DNA from: Glycomyces fuscus | Lineage (GTDB): Bacteria > Actinomycetota > Actinomycetes > Streptosporangiales > Streptosporangiaceae | NCBI GenBank assembly: GCA_002529455.1 | Contig: NYMS01000029.1 | Span: 1 to 64,000 of the forward strand | Direction of reading: 5' to 3' | Length of the DNA: 64,000 nucleotides | In this document: positions 23,617 through 34,470 of the stretch, in pieces | Layout: the number at the start of each line of letters is the position of its first letter | How positions within the stretch are numbered: the stretch's first letter is position 1 | Program-made: the position numbers and the translations under genes | The notes under the pieces: generated by a model | The model's input: the letters and a program-made list of their open reading frames with translations, nothing else | Database searches by the model: none | What the model was told of the DNA's origin: nothing

Positions 23617-23890
23617 TCACGATCGTATCTCCGAAGGGGCGCGGAACAGCTCGACCATCGCCGCGTAGCCCTCGCCGCCGTGTCCGTGGGCCACGGCCCG
23701 CCGGGCCAGGTCCCTGACGAACCTGGGCGGTGCGGCGCTCACGCCGAGGGCCTCGCTCTCGTGGACGACGTGCTCCATCGCGGCCAGGCCGGGGTCCTCG
23801 CCGAGGTGGGAGGTGCCCGCGCCCAGGCCGCACGGGGCCGGCTCGTGCCGGTCGAAGACCTCCCGGGGCCCGCTGTGGACGATGACGGCC
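23617..23890 (-). pseudogene. Remnant of an imine reductase (NADPH-dependent, 6PGDH-like)
   Basis: About 89 codons can be read back from the TGA at 23617. The first part (HSGPREVFDRH...GLGAGTSHLGEDPGLA) matches the end of the imine reductase Rossmann domain, and the second (MEHVVHESEALGVSAA...GHGGEGYAAMVELFR) matches the extreme C-terminus. The roughly 90 helical-domain residues that normally lie between are missing, joined at an LA-A junction, and the N-terminal NADPH-binding half is gone. This is a double-deleted relic of a family of about 290-300 aa. Its 5' side runs into the riboswitch region. Confidence 0.78.
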
Positions 23891-23979
23891 TCCTCCTCCG
23901 CCCGCTCGCGGTCCCCCACCGGACCTCTCGGCCTCAGAGGGCCGGGCGGGCCTTGATAGTCTGCCGGGGCCAGTCGTAC

Positions 23980-24152
23980 CACGTACGTGGTCAGGGAATC
24001 CGGTGCGAATCCGGAACTGACGCGCAGCGGTGAGGGGGACGGGCAGGGTACGTGCGCCACTGGGACGGCGCCGCGCGGACCAGAGCGTCGACGCGGCCCC
24101 GACCTGGGAAGGCACCCTGTCCGGACGAACCCGAGTCCGAAGACCTGCTGGC
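23980..24152 (+). ncRNA. Cobalamin riboswitch 1 (btuF operon)
   Basis: Plus-strand signature elements in order: GGGAATCCGGTGCGAATCCGG (23994-24014), CTGACGCGCAGCGGTGA, GCCACTGGG, GGGAAGGC and the B12 box GAGTCCGAAGACCTGC (24133-24148). It lies 75 bp before the btuF start. Adenosylcobalamin binding is expected to shut off the downstream uptake and cobaltochelatase operon. Boundaries are approximate. Confidence 0.92.
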
Positions 24153-24225
24153 CCCTCCGCGTCGAGTGCGCGGAGGCGTCCCGTGCCAGGCTCCGCGTTC
24201 GAGCCCCGACATCCGAGGCATGCCC

Positions 24226-25266
24226 ATGCTGCGTTACGCCCCGCACCCCCTCCCCCTCCTGCTCGCCTCCTCCCTGCTGCTGACCGCCTGCGCCCCGTCC
24301 CAGGGCGGGGGGAGCGGCGCGACGGAGGAGGCCGGCGCCGACGGCGCCCGCACGGTCGACAACTGCGGACACGAGGTGGGCGTCGGCGCCCCGCCCGAGC
24401 GCGTCGTCTCCCTCAACCAGGGCAGCACCGAGATCCTGTTCTCCCTGGGCCTGGCGGACCGCGTCGTCGGTACGGCCACCTGGACCGACCCGGTCATGGA
24501 GGGCCTGGAGGAGGCCAACGAGGGCGTCCCCCGCCTGGCCGACAACGCCCCCTCCTTCGAGGTGGTCCTGGACGCCGAACCGGACCTGGTGACCGCCTCC
24601 TTCGTCTCCACGCTGGGCACGGGCGGCGTCGCCACCCGGGAGCAGTTCGAGGAGCTGGGCGTGCCCACCTACGTCTCCCCGACCGACTGCGCCGCGGGCA
24701 AGGACAACGACAGCGGGGGAGACGGCTCCCGCAGCGAGCCGCTCACCCTCGACGCCGTCCACGGCGAGATCCGCGACCTGGCCCTGCTCTTCGGGGTGCA
24801 GGAGCGCGGGGAGGAGCTCGTCGCCGAGCTGGAGCGGCGGGTGGACACGGCGACCGAGGGCCTGGACGCCTCCGGTGTCTCCCTCATGTACTGGTTCGCC
24901 AACTCCCAGTCGCCCTACCTCGCGGGCTGCTGCGGCGCCCCCGGCGCCATCACCCGCGCGGTCGGCGCGCAGAACGCCTTCGACGACACCCACGACGAGT
25001 GGCCCCAGGTCAACTGGGAGACCGTCGCCGACCGCGACCCCGACGTCATCGTGCTCGGCGACCTGACCCGCGAGTCCCAGACCGCCGAGACCGCCGACGC
25101 CAAGATCGCGTTCCTGGAGTCCCACCCCGCCACCCGCAACCTCACCGCGGTGCGCGAGGAACGCTACGTCCTGCTCAGCGGCCAGGCCATGAACCCCTCG
25201 ATCCGCACGGTCGAGGGGATCGAGCAGGTCGCCGACGGTCTGCGTGACCTCGGACTCGCCCGGTGA
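24226..25266 (+). CDS. btuF: Cobalamin/corrinoid ABC transporter substrate-binding lipoprotein
   Basis: 346 aa. Lipoprotein signal ending LLLTAC (Cys about residue 22), then a BtuF-type binding domain: RVVSLNQGSTEILFSLGLADRVVGTATW near 60-90, AEPDLVTASFVSTLG near 115, DPDVIVLGDL near 270. ATG 24226 is chosen because GAGG sits 7 bases before it; ATG 24220 is too close. Directly under the first cobalamin riboswitch and overlapping btuC by GTGA, so it should bind vitamin B12 or cobinamide outside the membrane. Transport of another metal chelate cannot be excluded. Confidence 0.9.
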   Translation: MLRYAPHPLPLLLASSLLLTACAPSQGGGSGATEEAGADGARTVDNCGHEVGVGAPPERVVSLNQGSTEILFSLGLADRVVGTATWTDPVMEGLEEANEGVPRLADNAPSFEVVLDAEPDLVTASFVSTLGTGGVATREQFEELGVPTYVSPTDCAAGKDNDSGGDGSRSEPLTLDAVHGEIRDLALLFGVQERGEELVAELERRVDTATEGLDASGVSLMYWFANSQSPYLAGCCGAPGAITRAVGAQNAFDDTHDEWPQVNWETVADRDPDVIVLGDLTRESQTAETADAKIAFLESHPATRNLTAVREERYVLLSGQAMNPSIRTVEGIEQVADGLRDLGLAR

Positions 25267-26275
25267 GCGGTGCGCGTCTGGCGCTGCTCTCCTGCGGTGG
25301 GCTGGTGGTCCTGGCCGTGTCGGTCTCGGTCGCCGTGACCATCGGCCCCGCCGACATCACCACGGCCGAGGTCTGGAGGTCGGCCGCCGCGCGGCTGGGG
25401 TTCGCCGAGACCCGCCTGTCGCCGCTGCGCGAGGGCATCGTGTGGAACCTGCGCATGCCCCGCACCCTGCTCGCCGCGGTGTGCGGGGCGGGGCTGGCCC
25501 TGTGCGGCGCGGTCATGCAGTCGCTGCTGCGCAACCCGCTGGCGGACCCGTTCGTGCTCGGGGTGTCCTCCGGGGCCTCCACCGGGGCGGTCGCCGTGCT
25601 GGTCCTGGGATGGGGCGGGGCGGTGGTGTCCCTGTCGGCGGGCGCGTTCGTCGGCGCCCTGGTCTCCTTCGGGCTGGTGGTGCTGCTCAGCCACACCCTG
25701 GGCGCGAGCATGGACCGCGTCGTGCTGTCCGGGGTCGCGGCCATGCAGCTGTTCTCGGCGCTGACCTCGTTCATCGTGCTGACCTCGGCGAACGCCGAGA
25801 CCACGCGGAGCGTGCTGTTCTGGCTGCTGGGGTCCCTCAGCGGCGCCGGGTGGGACGACGTGCTGCTGTGCGCGGCGGTGCTGGTCGGCGTGCTCGCCGT
25901 CTGCCTCGTCCACACCACCACCCTGGACGCGTTCGCCTTCGGCGAGGAGGCCGCGGCGAACCTGGGCGTCCGGGTGGCCCGCGCCCGCCTGGTGCTGTTG
26001 TGCGCCACCGCGCTGCTCACCGCGGCGCTGGTCAGCTCGGCCGGGGCGATCGGCTTCGTGGGGCTGGTCCTGCCGCACGCGGCCCGCGCGCTCACCGGTG
26101 CCGCCCACGCCCGGCTGCTGCCGGTCACCGCGCTGGCGGGCGCCGTCTTCCTGGTGTGGGTGGACACGGTGGCCCGCACCGCGCTGGACCCCCATGAGAT
26201 CCCGGTGGGGGTGGTGACCTCCCTCATCGGGGTGCCCGCCTTCATCGCCGTGCTCTACCGCGCCAGGAGGCACAC

Positions 26276-26279
<4 letters not shown>
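25263..26279 (+). CDS. btuC: Cobalamin ABC transporter permease (FecCD family)
   Basis: 338 aa, about ten hydrophobic helices. Family landmarks: RMPRTLLAAVCGAGLALCGAVMQSLLRNPLADPFVLGVSSGAS near 62-105, and SSAGAIGFVGLVLPHAARALTG near 255-280, which contacts the ATPase. GTG start overlaps the btuF stop. Together with btuF and btuD it forms the full importer. The riboswitch upstream supports corrinoid rather than siderophore as cargo. Confidence 0.92.
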
Positions 26280-27238
<959 letters not shown>

Positions 27239-27239
27239 G

Positions 27240-27473
27240 ATGGCGCGACCGTGCCCGCCGCGCGGCGGCGCCGGCGCGGGGCCGGGGTGTTCCGGCCACC
27301 GCCGAGGACGCTTCGGCACCACCACGGTCCACGGCCGCCGGGCCGGGGCCGACCGCACACGTCTCGGTCCGCTCCGGCGGGCCGACGGCCACACCCACAC
27401 CATCCGAAGGGAGACGGGCGTCGCCCCCTCCGGCCCCGAGGGCCGGGGACGCGCACGCCCCACACACCGATGA
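27240..27473 (+). CDS. Possible 77-aa ORF bridging btuD and cobN
   Basis: The 231-bp gap holds a frame that begins 1 bp after the btuD stop and ends with a TGA overlapping the cobN ATG (27470-27473). Third positions are G or C in most codons, but the peptide is Arg/Gly-rich with no domain, as any frame in this GC-rich DNA might be. It may be a coupling ORF or nothing. Confidence 0.22.
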   Translation: MARPCPPRGGAGAGPGCSGHRRGRFGTTTVHGRRAGADRTRLGPLRRADGHTHTIRRETGVAPSGPEGRGRARPTHR

Positions 27474-30400
27474 CGGTACGGATCGCACTGCTGTCCACGT
27501 CCGACACCGATCTGCTCTCCGCGCGGGCCAGCGGCTCCGCGTACGCGTGGGCCAACCCGTCCCGCTCCTCCGACACCGAGCTCACCGGCACCGTCGAGGG
27601 CGCCGACCTGGTGGTGGTGCGGCTGCTCGGCTCCCCGCACGACCTGTGGCCGGGCCTGGCCGCGGTCCGGGATCGGGGCACGCCGCTGGTCGTCCTGGGC
27701 GGTGAGCAGCAGCCCAGCGCCGAGCTGATGGAGCACTCCACCGTCCCGATCGGCGTGGCGGCCGACGCCCACCGCTACCTGGCGGAGGGCGGTCCCGCCA
27801 ACCTCGCGCGCCTGCACGCCTTCCTGTCGGACACGGTGCTGCTGACCGGCGAGGGGTTCGACCCGCCCGCGCCCGTCCCGCTGTGGGGCTTCGCCGAGCG
27901 CGACCGGCCGAAGGGGACGGGCCTGCCCAGGGTGGGCATCCTGTACTACCGGGCGCACGAGGCGGGCGGCAACACCGCGTTCGCGCACGCCCTGGCCGAC
28001 GCCGTCGACGCGACCGGGCGGGCCGTGGGCGTGCCCGTGTTCGCCGGGTCCCTGCGCTCGGCGCCCGACGAGCTGTACGAGGCGCTCGGGGGGTTCGACG
28101 CCCTGGTGGTCACCGTCCTGGCGGCGGGCGGCAGCGTGCCCGCGTCCGCGAGCGCGGGCGGGGACGACGAGGCGTGGGACGTGGAGCGGATGGCGGCCCT
28201 GGACGTCCCCGTCCTCCAGGGCCTGTGCCTGACGAACTCGCGCGCCGACTGGGAAGCCTCCGACGACGGCGTCACCCCGCTGGACTCGGCGAGCCAGATC
28301 GCCATCCCGGAGTTCGACGGCCGCATCATCACGGTGCCCTTCTCCTTCAAGGAGATCGACCGCGACGGGCTGCCCCGCTACGTCGCCGACCCCGAGCGCT
28401 GCGCCCGCCTGGCCGGGATCGCGGTCGCCCACGCCCGGCTGCGTCACGTGCCCCCCGCGGACAAGCGGATCGCGCTCGTGCTGTCCGCCTACCCCACCAA
28501 GCACTCCCGCATCGGCAACGCCGTCGGGCTCGACACGCCCCGCTCGCTGGTGCGCCTGCTGCGCCGGATGCGCGCGGAGGGCTACGACCTGGGGGAGCCC
28601 GGCGACCTGCCCGGCCTGGACCTGCCCGACGACACCGAGGCCGGGGACGCGCTGATGCACGCCCTGATCGCGGCGGGCGGACAGGACGAGGACTGGCTGA
28701 CCTCCGTCCAGCTGACCGACGCCCAGGTGCGGATCACACCGGAGGAGTACGCCGCCTGGACCGAGGGCCTGCCCGCCCCCCTGAGGGAGGCGATGGCCGA
28801 GGCGTGGGGGGCCGCGCCCGGGAGCCTGTACGTCAACGACGCGGGCGAGCTCGTCCTCGCCGCACTGCGGGCGGGCAACGTCGTCGTCCTGGTCCAGCCG
28901 CCGCGCGGCTTCGGGGAGAACCCGGTCGCCATCTACCACGACCCCGACCTGCCCCCGAGCCACCACTACCTGGCCGCCTACCGCTGGCTGGAGCACGGTT
29001 TCGGCGCCCACGCCGTCGTCCACCTGGGCAAACACGGCTCGCTGGAGTGGCTGCCCGGCAAGAACGCCGCGCTGTCGGCCGCCTGCGCCACCGACGCGGT
29101 GCTCGGCGACCTGCCGCTCGTCTACCCGTTCCTGGTCAACGACCCGGGAGAGGGCGCCCAGGCCAAGCGCCGCGCCCACGCCACGGTCGTGGACCACCTC
29201 ATCCCGCCGATGGCCCGAGCGGAGTCCTACGGCGACATCGCGCGCCTGGAGCAGCTGCTCGACGAGCACGCCAACATCGCGGCCATGGACCCGGCCAAGC
29301 TGCCCGCGGTCCGGGGCGAGATCTGGTCCCTGATGCGCGCGGCGGAGCTGCACCGCGACCTGGGCCTGGAGGAGCGGCCCGACGACGAGGAGTTCGACGA
29401 CTTCCTGCTCCACGTCGACGGCTGGCTGTGCGAGATCAAGGACGCGCAGATCCGCGACGGCCTGCACGTGCTCGGCGAGGCCCCCGGGGGCGAGGCGCGG
29501 GTGAACCTGGTCCTGGCCGTCCTGCGCGCCGCGCAGGTGTGGGGAGGGGTCGGTGCCGCGGTGCCCGGCCTGCGCTCCGCCCTGGGCCTGAAGGAGGACG
29601 CGCCGACCACCGAGGTCGACCGGGTGGAGGCGGTCGCCCGCGGTCTGGTCGAGCGGATGGAGGCCGCGGGCTGGGACCCCTCCGCGGCCGCCGGCCTGCA
29701 CGAGGACCCCGAGGTGCGCCGCGTCCTGGAGTTCGCCGCCGAGCAGGTGGTGCCCCGCCTGGCCCGCACCACCGACGAACTCGACCACGTCGTCCACGCC
29801 CTGGAGGGCGGCTTCGTTCCGGCGGGCCCCTCGGGCTCCCCGCTGCGCGGCCTGGTCAACGTGCTGCCGACCGGCCGCAACTTCTACACCGTCGACCCCC
29901 GCGCCGTCCCCTCCCGGCTGGCCTGGCAGACCGGGCAGGCGATGGCCGACTCCCTGCTGCGCCGCCACCTGGAGGAGACCGGGACCTACCCGGAGTCGGT
30001 GGGCCTGTCGGTGTGGGGCACCTCGGCGATGCGCACCTCCGGCGACGACGTGGCCGAGGTGCTGGCGCTCCTGGGCGTGCGCCCGGAGTGGGACGAGGCC
30101 TCGCGCCGGGTCTGCCGGCTCGACGTGGTGCCGCTGGAGGAGCTGGGCCGTCCGCGCGTGGACGTCACGGTGCGCATCTCCGGCTTCTTCCGCGACGCGT
30201 TCCCCCACGTGGTCGCCATGCTCGACGACGCCGTGAACCTGGTCGCCGACCTCGACGAACCGGAGGAGCGCAACTTCGTCCGCGCCCACGCCCGCGCCGA
30301 CCTGGAGGAGCACGGCGACCGGCGCCGCGCCACCACCCGCATCTTCGGCTCCGCGCCCGGCTCCTACGGCGCGGGCATCCTCCAGCTGGTGGAGTCGGGC

Positions 30401-31060
30401 ACCTGGCGCGACGACCGCGACCTGGCCGAGGTCTACACGGCCTGGGGCGGCTTCGCCTACGGGCGGGGCCTGGACGGCGTCCCGGCCGCCGACGACATGC
30501 GCGCCAACTACCGCCGGATCAAGGTCGCGGCCAAGAACGTCGACAGCGCCGAGCACGACATCGCCGACTCCGACGACTACTTCCAGTACCACGGCGGCAT
30601 GATCGCCACCGTCCGCGCCCTCACCGGCGCCGACCCCAAGGCCTACGTCGGCGACTCCACCGCGCCCGACGCGGTGCGCACGCGCACCCTCGCCGAGGAG
30701 ACCGCCCGCGTGTTCCGGGCCCGGGTGGTCAACCCGCGCTGGATCTCGGCCATGCGCCGCCACGGCTACAAGGGCGCCTTCGAGCTGGCCGCCACCGTCG
30801 ACTACCTCTTCGGTTTCGACGCCACGGCCGGTGTCGTCCACGACTGGATGTACGACAAGCTCGCCGCCGAGTACGTGCTCGACGCCGACACCCAGGAGTT
30901 CCTGCGCCGCTCCAACCCGTGGGCGCTGCACGGCATCGTCGAGCGGCTGCACGAGGCCGCCCGGCGCGGGCTGTGGGCCGAGCCGGACCCGGCGACGCTG
31001 GAGGCCCTGGCGGAGGTCTACCTGGAGGTCGAGGGCGATCTGGAGGACCGGTCCGAGTGA
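27470..31060 (+). CDS. cobN: Aerobic cobaltochelatase large subunit
   Basis: 1196 aa, normal CobN length. Conserved CobN/BchH features: VLSAYPTKHSRIGNAVGLDTP near 340, GEGAQAKRRAHATVVDHLIPPM near 560, HLGKHGSLEWLPGKNAALS near 515, and the C-terminal SNPWALHGIVERLHEAARRGLW. It inserts Co(II) into hydrogenobyrinic acid a,c-diamide using ATP, with ChlI/ChlD- or CobS/CobT-type AAA partners; the likely partner is the fused chlID gene at 38715. Same strand and operon as btuFCD, so governed by riboswitch 1. Confidence 0.95.
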   Translation: MTVRIALLSTSDTDLLSARASGSAYAWANPSRSSDTELTGTVEGADLVVVRLLGSPHDLWPGLAAVRDRGTPLVVLGGEQQPSAELMEHSTVPIGVAADAHRYLAEGGPANLARLHAFLSDTVLLTGEGFDPPAPVPLWGFAERDRPKGTGLPRVGILYYRAHEAGGNTAFAHALADAVDATGRAVGVPVFAGSLRSAPDELYEALGGFDALVVTVLAAGGSVPASASAGGDDEAWDVERMAALDVPVLQGLCLTNSRADWEASDDGVTPLDSASQIAIPEFDGRIITVPFSFKEIDRDGLPRYVADPERCARLAGIAVAHARLRHVPPADKRIALVLSAYPTKHSRIGNAVGLDTPRSLVRLLRRMRAEGYDLGEPGDLPGLDLPDDTEAGDALMHALIAAGGQDEDWLTSVQLTDAQVRITPEEYAAWTEGLPAPLREAMAEAWGAAPGSLYVNDAGELVLAALRAGNVVVLVQPPRGFGENPVAIYHDPDLPPSHHYLAAYRWLEHGFGAHAVVHLGKHGSLEWLPGKNAALSAACATDAVLGDLPLVYPFLVNDPGEGAQAKRRAHATVVDHLIPPMARAESYGDIARLEQLLDEHANIAAMDPAKLPAVRGEIWSLMRAAELHRDLGLEERPDDEEFDDFLLHVDGWLCEIKDAQIRDGLHVLGEAPGGEARVNLVLAVLRAAQVWGGVGAAVPGLRSALGLKEDAPTTEVDRVEAVARGLVERMEAAGWDPSAAAGLHEDPEVRRVLEFAAEQVVPRLARTTDELDHVVHALEGGFVPAGPSGSPLRGLVNVLPTGRNFYTVDPRAVPSRLAWQTGQAMADSLLRRHLEETGTYPESVGLSVWGTSAMRTSGDDVAEVLALLGVRPEWDEASRRVCRLDVVPLEELGRPRVDVTVRISGFFRDAFPHVVAMLDDAVNLVADLDEPEERNFVRAHARADLEEHGDRRRATTRIFGSAPGSYGAGILQLVESGTWRDDRDLAEVYTAWGGFAYGRGLDGVPAADDMRANYRRIKVAAKNVDSAEHDIADSDDYFQYHGGMIATVRALTGADPKAYVGDSTAPDAVRTRTLAEETARVFRARVVNPRWISAMRRHGYKGAFELAATVDYLFGFDATAGVVHDWMYDKLAAEYVLDADTQEFLRRSNPWALHGIVERLHEAARRGLWAEPDPATLEALAEVYLEVEGDLEDRSE

Positions 31061-31800
31061 GGGTGAGGATCCTGGGCATCGGCATGGGGCCGCGGCACGT
31101 CACACCGGAGGTCGCCGACGCGCTGCGCGGCTGCGACTACGCGGTGGCCGCCCGGAAGCGGGGGGACGACGGGCTGCTGGCCCTGCGCCGGGCCGTCTGC
31201 GAGGCGCACGGCGTGCCCCTGGTCGCCGTGCCCGACCCCGAGCGCGACCGCGACGACCCCGCGGACTACGCGGCGGCGGTCGCCGCCTGGCACGAGGCGC
31301 GGGTCGCCGCCTACGAGCGGGTGCTCGGCGAACGCGGCGGCACCGCGGCGTTCCTGGTCTGGGGCGACCCGGGGCTGTACGACTCCACCCTGCGGATCGT
31401 GGAGCGCGTCGCCGAGCGGGGGGTCGTGGCCGTGGAGTACGACGTGCTCCCCGGCGTCAGCGCCCCCCAGCTCCTGGCCGCGCGGCACCGGATCGTGCTG
31501 CACGAGGTGGGCCGACCGGTCCACGTCACCCCCGCGCGCCGCCTGCACGAGGCCGTGGCGGCGGGGCAGGACAACATCGTCGTCATGCTCGGGGGCGAGG
31601 CCGTGCTCGGGGGCGAGCTCGCGTTCGGGGAGCTGAGGGACTGGACGGTCTGGTGGGGCGCCAACCTGGGCACCGACACCGAGGAGCTGGTCACCGGGCG
31701 GGTCGGCGCGGCGCAGCTCGACATCGCCGCGCGCCGCAGGAGGGCCAGGGCGCGGGCGGGCTGGGTGATGGACGTGGCGCTGCTGAGGAGGCCGGTATGA
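31057..31800 (+). CDS. cobF: Precorrin-6A synthase (deacetylating), C1-methyltransferase
   Basis: 247 aa from GTG 31057, overlapping cobN by GTGA. SAM-dependent tetrapyrrole methylase fold: ILGIGMGPRHVTPEVADAL at the start, PERDRDDPADYAAAVAAWHEARVAAYE near 65, and VWGDPGLYDSTLRIVER near 105, the CobF-specific block. It methylates C-1 of precorrin-5 and removes the acetyl group, a step unique to the aerobic pathway, so it fixes this organism's route as oxygen-dependent. Confidence 0.92.
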   Translation: MRVRILGIGMGPRHVTPEVADALRGCDYAVAARKRGDDGLLALRRAVCEAHGVPLVAVPDPERDRDDPADYAAAVAAWHEARVAAYERVLGERGGTAAFLVWGDPGLYDSTLRIVERVAERGVVAVEYDVLPGVSAPQLLAARHRIVLHEVGRPVHVTPARRLHEAVAAGQDNIVVMLGGEAVLGGELAFGELRDWTVWWGANLGTDTEELVTGRVGAAQLDIAARRRRARARAGWVMDVALLRRPV

Positions 31801-33491
31801 GCGGGACCGGGTCGGAGGCCCCGTTCGAGGGCGGTCCGTCCCCGCGCGGAGCGTCCACGGCGGACGACGGCGGGCGACGACGAGGGGAGGGCCGCGTGCG
31901 GAGCGCGTCCGTTGAGGGCTGCGCCGGGCCGAAGACCCCGGTGCGCGGCGAGGGCCATGACCGCGGGGGAGGAGGGCTCCTGGTCGCCGGGACCACCTCC
32001 GACGCCGGGAAGAGCGTCGTCACCACCGCCCTGTGCCGGGCCTTCGCGCGCCGCGGCGTGCGGGTCGCGCCCTACAAGGCGCAGAACATGTCCAACAACT
32101 CCATGGTCTGCCACGGTCCCGACGGCCGTCCGGCGGAGATCGGCCGCGCCCAGTGGGTGCAGGCGCTGGCCGCCCGCGCCGAGCCCGAGCCCGCCATGAA
32201 CCCCGTGCTCCTCAAGCCGGGCACCGACCGGCGCAGCCACGTCGTCCTGCTCGGGCACCCCGCCGGGGACGTGTCCTCGGCCGACTGGGAGTCGGGCCGC
32301 CGCCACCTGGCGAAGGCCGCGCACGCCGCCTACGACGACCTCGCGGCCCGCCACGACGTCGTCGTCGCCGAGGGCGCGGGCAGCCCGGCCGAGATCAACC
32401 TGCGGGCGGGCGACTACGTCAACATGGGCCTGGCCCGGCACGCGGGCCTGCCCGTGGTGGTCGTGGGCGACATCGACCGGGGCGGCGTCTTCGCCGCGCT
32501 GTACGGCACGGTGGGCCTGCTGGAACCCGCCGACCAGGAGCTGGTCGCGGGTTTCGTGGTCAACAAGTTCCGCGGGGACCCCGGGCTGCTCCGGCCCGGG
32601 CTGGAGGACCTCGAACGGCTCACCGGCCGCCGGGTCTACGGCACCCTGCCGTGGGACCCGGGGCTGTGGCTCGACTCCGAGGACGCCCTCGACCTGGAGG
32701 GCCGCCGGGCGCGCGGGGGAGCGGGGCTGAGGGTGGCCGTGGTGCGCCTGCCCCGGATCAGCAACTTCACCGACGTGGACGCCCTCGGCCTGGAGCCCGG
32801 CCTCGACGTCGTCTTCGCCTCGGGGCCGCGCGACCTCGCCGACGCCGACCTGGTCGTCCTGCCCGGGACCCGCTCCACCCTGGCCGACCTGGCCTGGCTG
32901 CGCTCCCGCGGGCTGGACCGGGCGGTCGCCGAGCACGTCCGCCGGGGGCGGCCGCTGCTCGGGATCTGCGGCGGGTTCCAGATGCTCGGCCGCACCGTCG
33001 CCGACCCGGACGGGGTCGAGGCCGAACCCGGTGCGCGCGCGGACGGCCTCGGGCTGCTCGACGTGCGGACCGACTTCACCGCCGACAAGACCCTGCGCCT
33101 GCCCGAGGGCGGGGCGCTGGGCGCGCCCGCGCACGGTTACGAGATCCACCACGGCCGGATCACGGTGGGCGAGGGCGCGGACGGGTTCCTGGGCGGCGCC
33201 CGCGCGGGCAACGTCTTCGGCACCATGTGGCACGGCAGCCTGGAGGGCGACGCCTTCCGCGCCGCCTTCCTGGCCGAGGCGCTGGGCTGCGCGCCCTCGG
33301 GGGTGAGCTTCGCCGCCGCCCGGGAGCGGCGCCTGGACCTGCTCGCCGACCTCGTGGAGGAACACCTGGACGTCGGCGCGCTGCTCGCCCTGGCCCGCGG
33401 GGGCGCCCCGGCGGGTCTGCCCGCGCTGGCCCCGGGGGCCCCGTCCGCCGCCCCTCCCCGGCGCACGCCTGGGACGGGGGTGTCCCGGTGA
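31797..33491 (+). CDS. cobQ: Adenosylcobyric acid synthase (glutamine-hydrolysing)
   Basis: 564 aa, about 60 longer than usual because of a Gly/Arg-rich N-terminal tail. Core: dethiobiotin-synthetase-like ATPase starting [23 protein letters not shown] near 61, [13 protein letters not shown] near 92, [12 protein letters not shown] near 185, [11 protein letters not shown] near 223; class I glutaminase with [10 protein letters not shown] (catalytic Cys) near 387 and YEIHHGRI. It amidates the b, d, e and g side chains. ATGA overlap with cobF, GTGA with cobK. Confidence 0.95.
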   Translation: MSGTGSEAPFEGGPSPRGASTADDGGRRRGEGRVRSASVEGCAGPKTPVRGEGHDRGGGGLLVAGTTSDAGKSVVTTALCRAFARRGVRVAPYKAQNMSNNSMVCHGPDGRPAEIGRAQWVQALAARAEPEPAMNPVLLKPGTDRRSHVVLLGHPAGDVSSADWESGRRHLAKAAHAAYDDLAARHDVVVAEGAGSPAEINLRAGDYVNMGLARHAGLPVVVVGDIDRGGVFAALYGTVGLLEPADQELVAGFVVNKFRGDPGLLRPGLEDLERLTGRRVYGTLPWDPGLWLDSEDALDLEGRRARGGAGLRVAVVRLPRISNFTDVDALGLEPGLDVVFASGPRDLADADLVVLPGTRSTLADLAWLRSRGLDRAVAEHVRRGRPLLGICGGFQMLGRTVADPDGVEAEPGARADGLGLLDVRTDFTADKTLRLPEGGALGAPAHGYEIHHGRITVGEGADGFLGGARAGNVFGTMWHGSLEGDAFRAAFLAEALGCAPSGVSFAAARERRLDLLADLVEEHLDVGALLALARGGAPAGLPALAPGAPSAAPPRRTPGTGVSR

Positions 33492-34210
33492 GGTTGCTGC
33501 TCCTCGGGGGGACGTCCGAGGCCCGTGAGCTGGCCGCCCTCCTGGTCGACGCGGGCGTCGACGTGACCACGTCGCTGGCCGGGCGGGTGGCCCGGCCCCG
33601 CCTGCCGGTGGGCAGGGTCCGCATCGGCGGTTTCGGGGGAGTGCCGGGCCTGCGCGCGGCGCTCACCGACTACGACGCGGTGGTGGACGCCACCCACCCC
33701 TTCGCCCTGGGCATGACCGCCAACGCGGCGGCGGCCTGCACGGACGTCCCCCTGCTGCGGCTGGAGCGGCCGGGCTGGGACCCCGACCCCGCCTGGGACT
33801 TCGCCGCCACGCACGAGGAGGCGGCGGAGCGGGCCGCGGCGCTCGGGAAGCGTCCCTTCCTCACGGTCGGCCGCCAGGAACTGGCCCGCTTCGTTCCGAG
33901 GCTGGGGCGGCGTGCGGTCCTGGCCCGGGTGGTGGACGTCCCCGAACTCGCGCTGCCCGACACGTGGTCCCTGAGGACCAGCCGGGGGCCCTACACCCTC
34001 GGCGGCGAACTGGACCTCATGGGAGGGCACCGCGCGGACGTCCTGGTCACCAAGGACTCCGGCGGTACCTACACCTGGCCCAAGATGGAGGCCGCGCGGC
34101 TGCTCGGCGTCCCGGTCGTGGTGGTGCGGCGCCCGCCGGGCCCGCCCGGCGTCCCCACGGTCCACGACGTGGCCTCCGCGTTCGCCTGGGTGACCGCCCT
34201 GGGGCGGTGA
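33488..34210 (+). CDS. cobK: Precorrin-6A reductase
   Basis: 240 aa from GTG 33488. Rossmann-like start [34 protein letters not shown] near 72 and the C-terminal [29 protein letters not shown] are diagnostic for CobK/CbiJ. It reduces precorrin-6A to 6B with NADPH, the step after CobF. Last gene of the riboswitch 1 operon; followed by a conserved palindrome. Confidence 0.94.
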   Translation: MRLLLLGGTSEARELAALLVDAGVDVTTSLAGRVARPRLPVGRVRIGGFGGVPGLRAALTDYDAVVDATHPFALGMTANAAAACTDVPLLRLERPGWDPDPAWDFAATHEEAAERAAALGKRPFLTVGRQELARFVPRLGRRAVLARVVDVPELALPDTWSLRTSRGPYTLGGELDLMGGHRADVLVTKDSGGTYTWPKMEAARLLGVPVVVVRRPPGPPGVPTVHDVASAFAWVTALGR

Positions 34211-34243
34211 CCGCAAAGGCTCACCGATCCGCGTCCCATCGCC

Positions 34244-34302
34244 GTGATCTTGTACTTATAGCGCGTTTCGACGCTCCAACCTCGCTATAAGTACAAGATC
34301 AC
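34244..34302. repeat. Dispersed palindromic element, copy 1
   Basis: Perfect 20-bp inverted arms GTGATCTTGTACTTATAGCG (34244-34263) and its complement (34283-34302) with a 19-nt loop. The stem is AT-rich in a 73% GC genome. A second copy at 52371-52429 has the same arms (19 bp) and the same right flank CGCAGGTCAGG, but a different loop. Both lie between convergent genes, where they may end transcription from both sides. Confidence 0.85.
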
Positions 34303-34470
34303 CGCAGGTCAGGCCCCTTGGTTCACGCTGGCAACGTTTCCGGCCGACCCAGGAGGACAGGCAGGTCGCCGTAGGGCCTGTGCCTTGAGGGTGCTGGTCG
34401 GGGACGTCCACGCTTACCACCCGTGGGGGTGCCCGGGCCAGGGGACCGGAGCACCCCCAGGGGAAGGACC

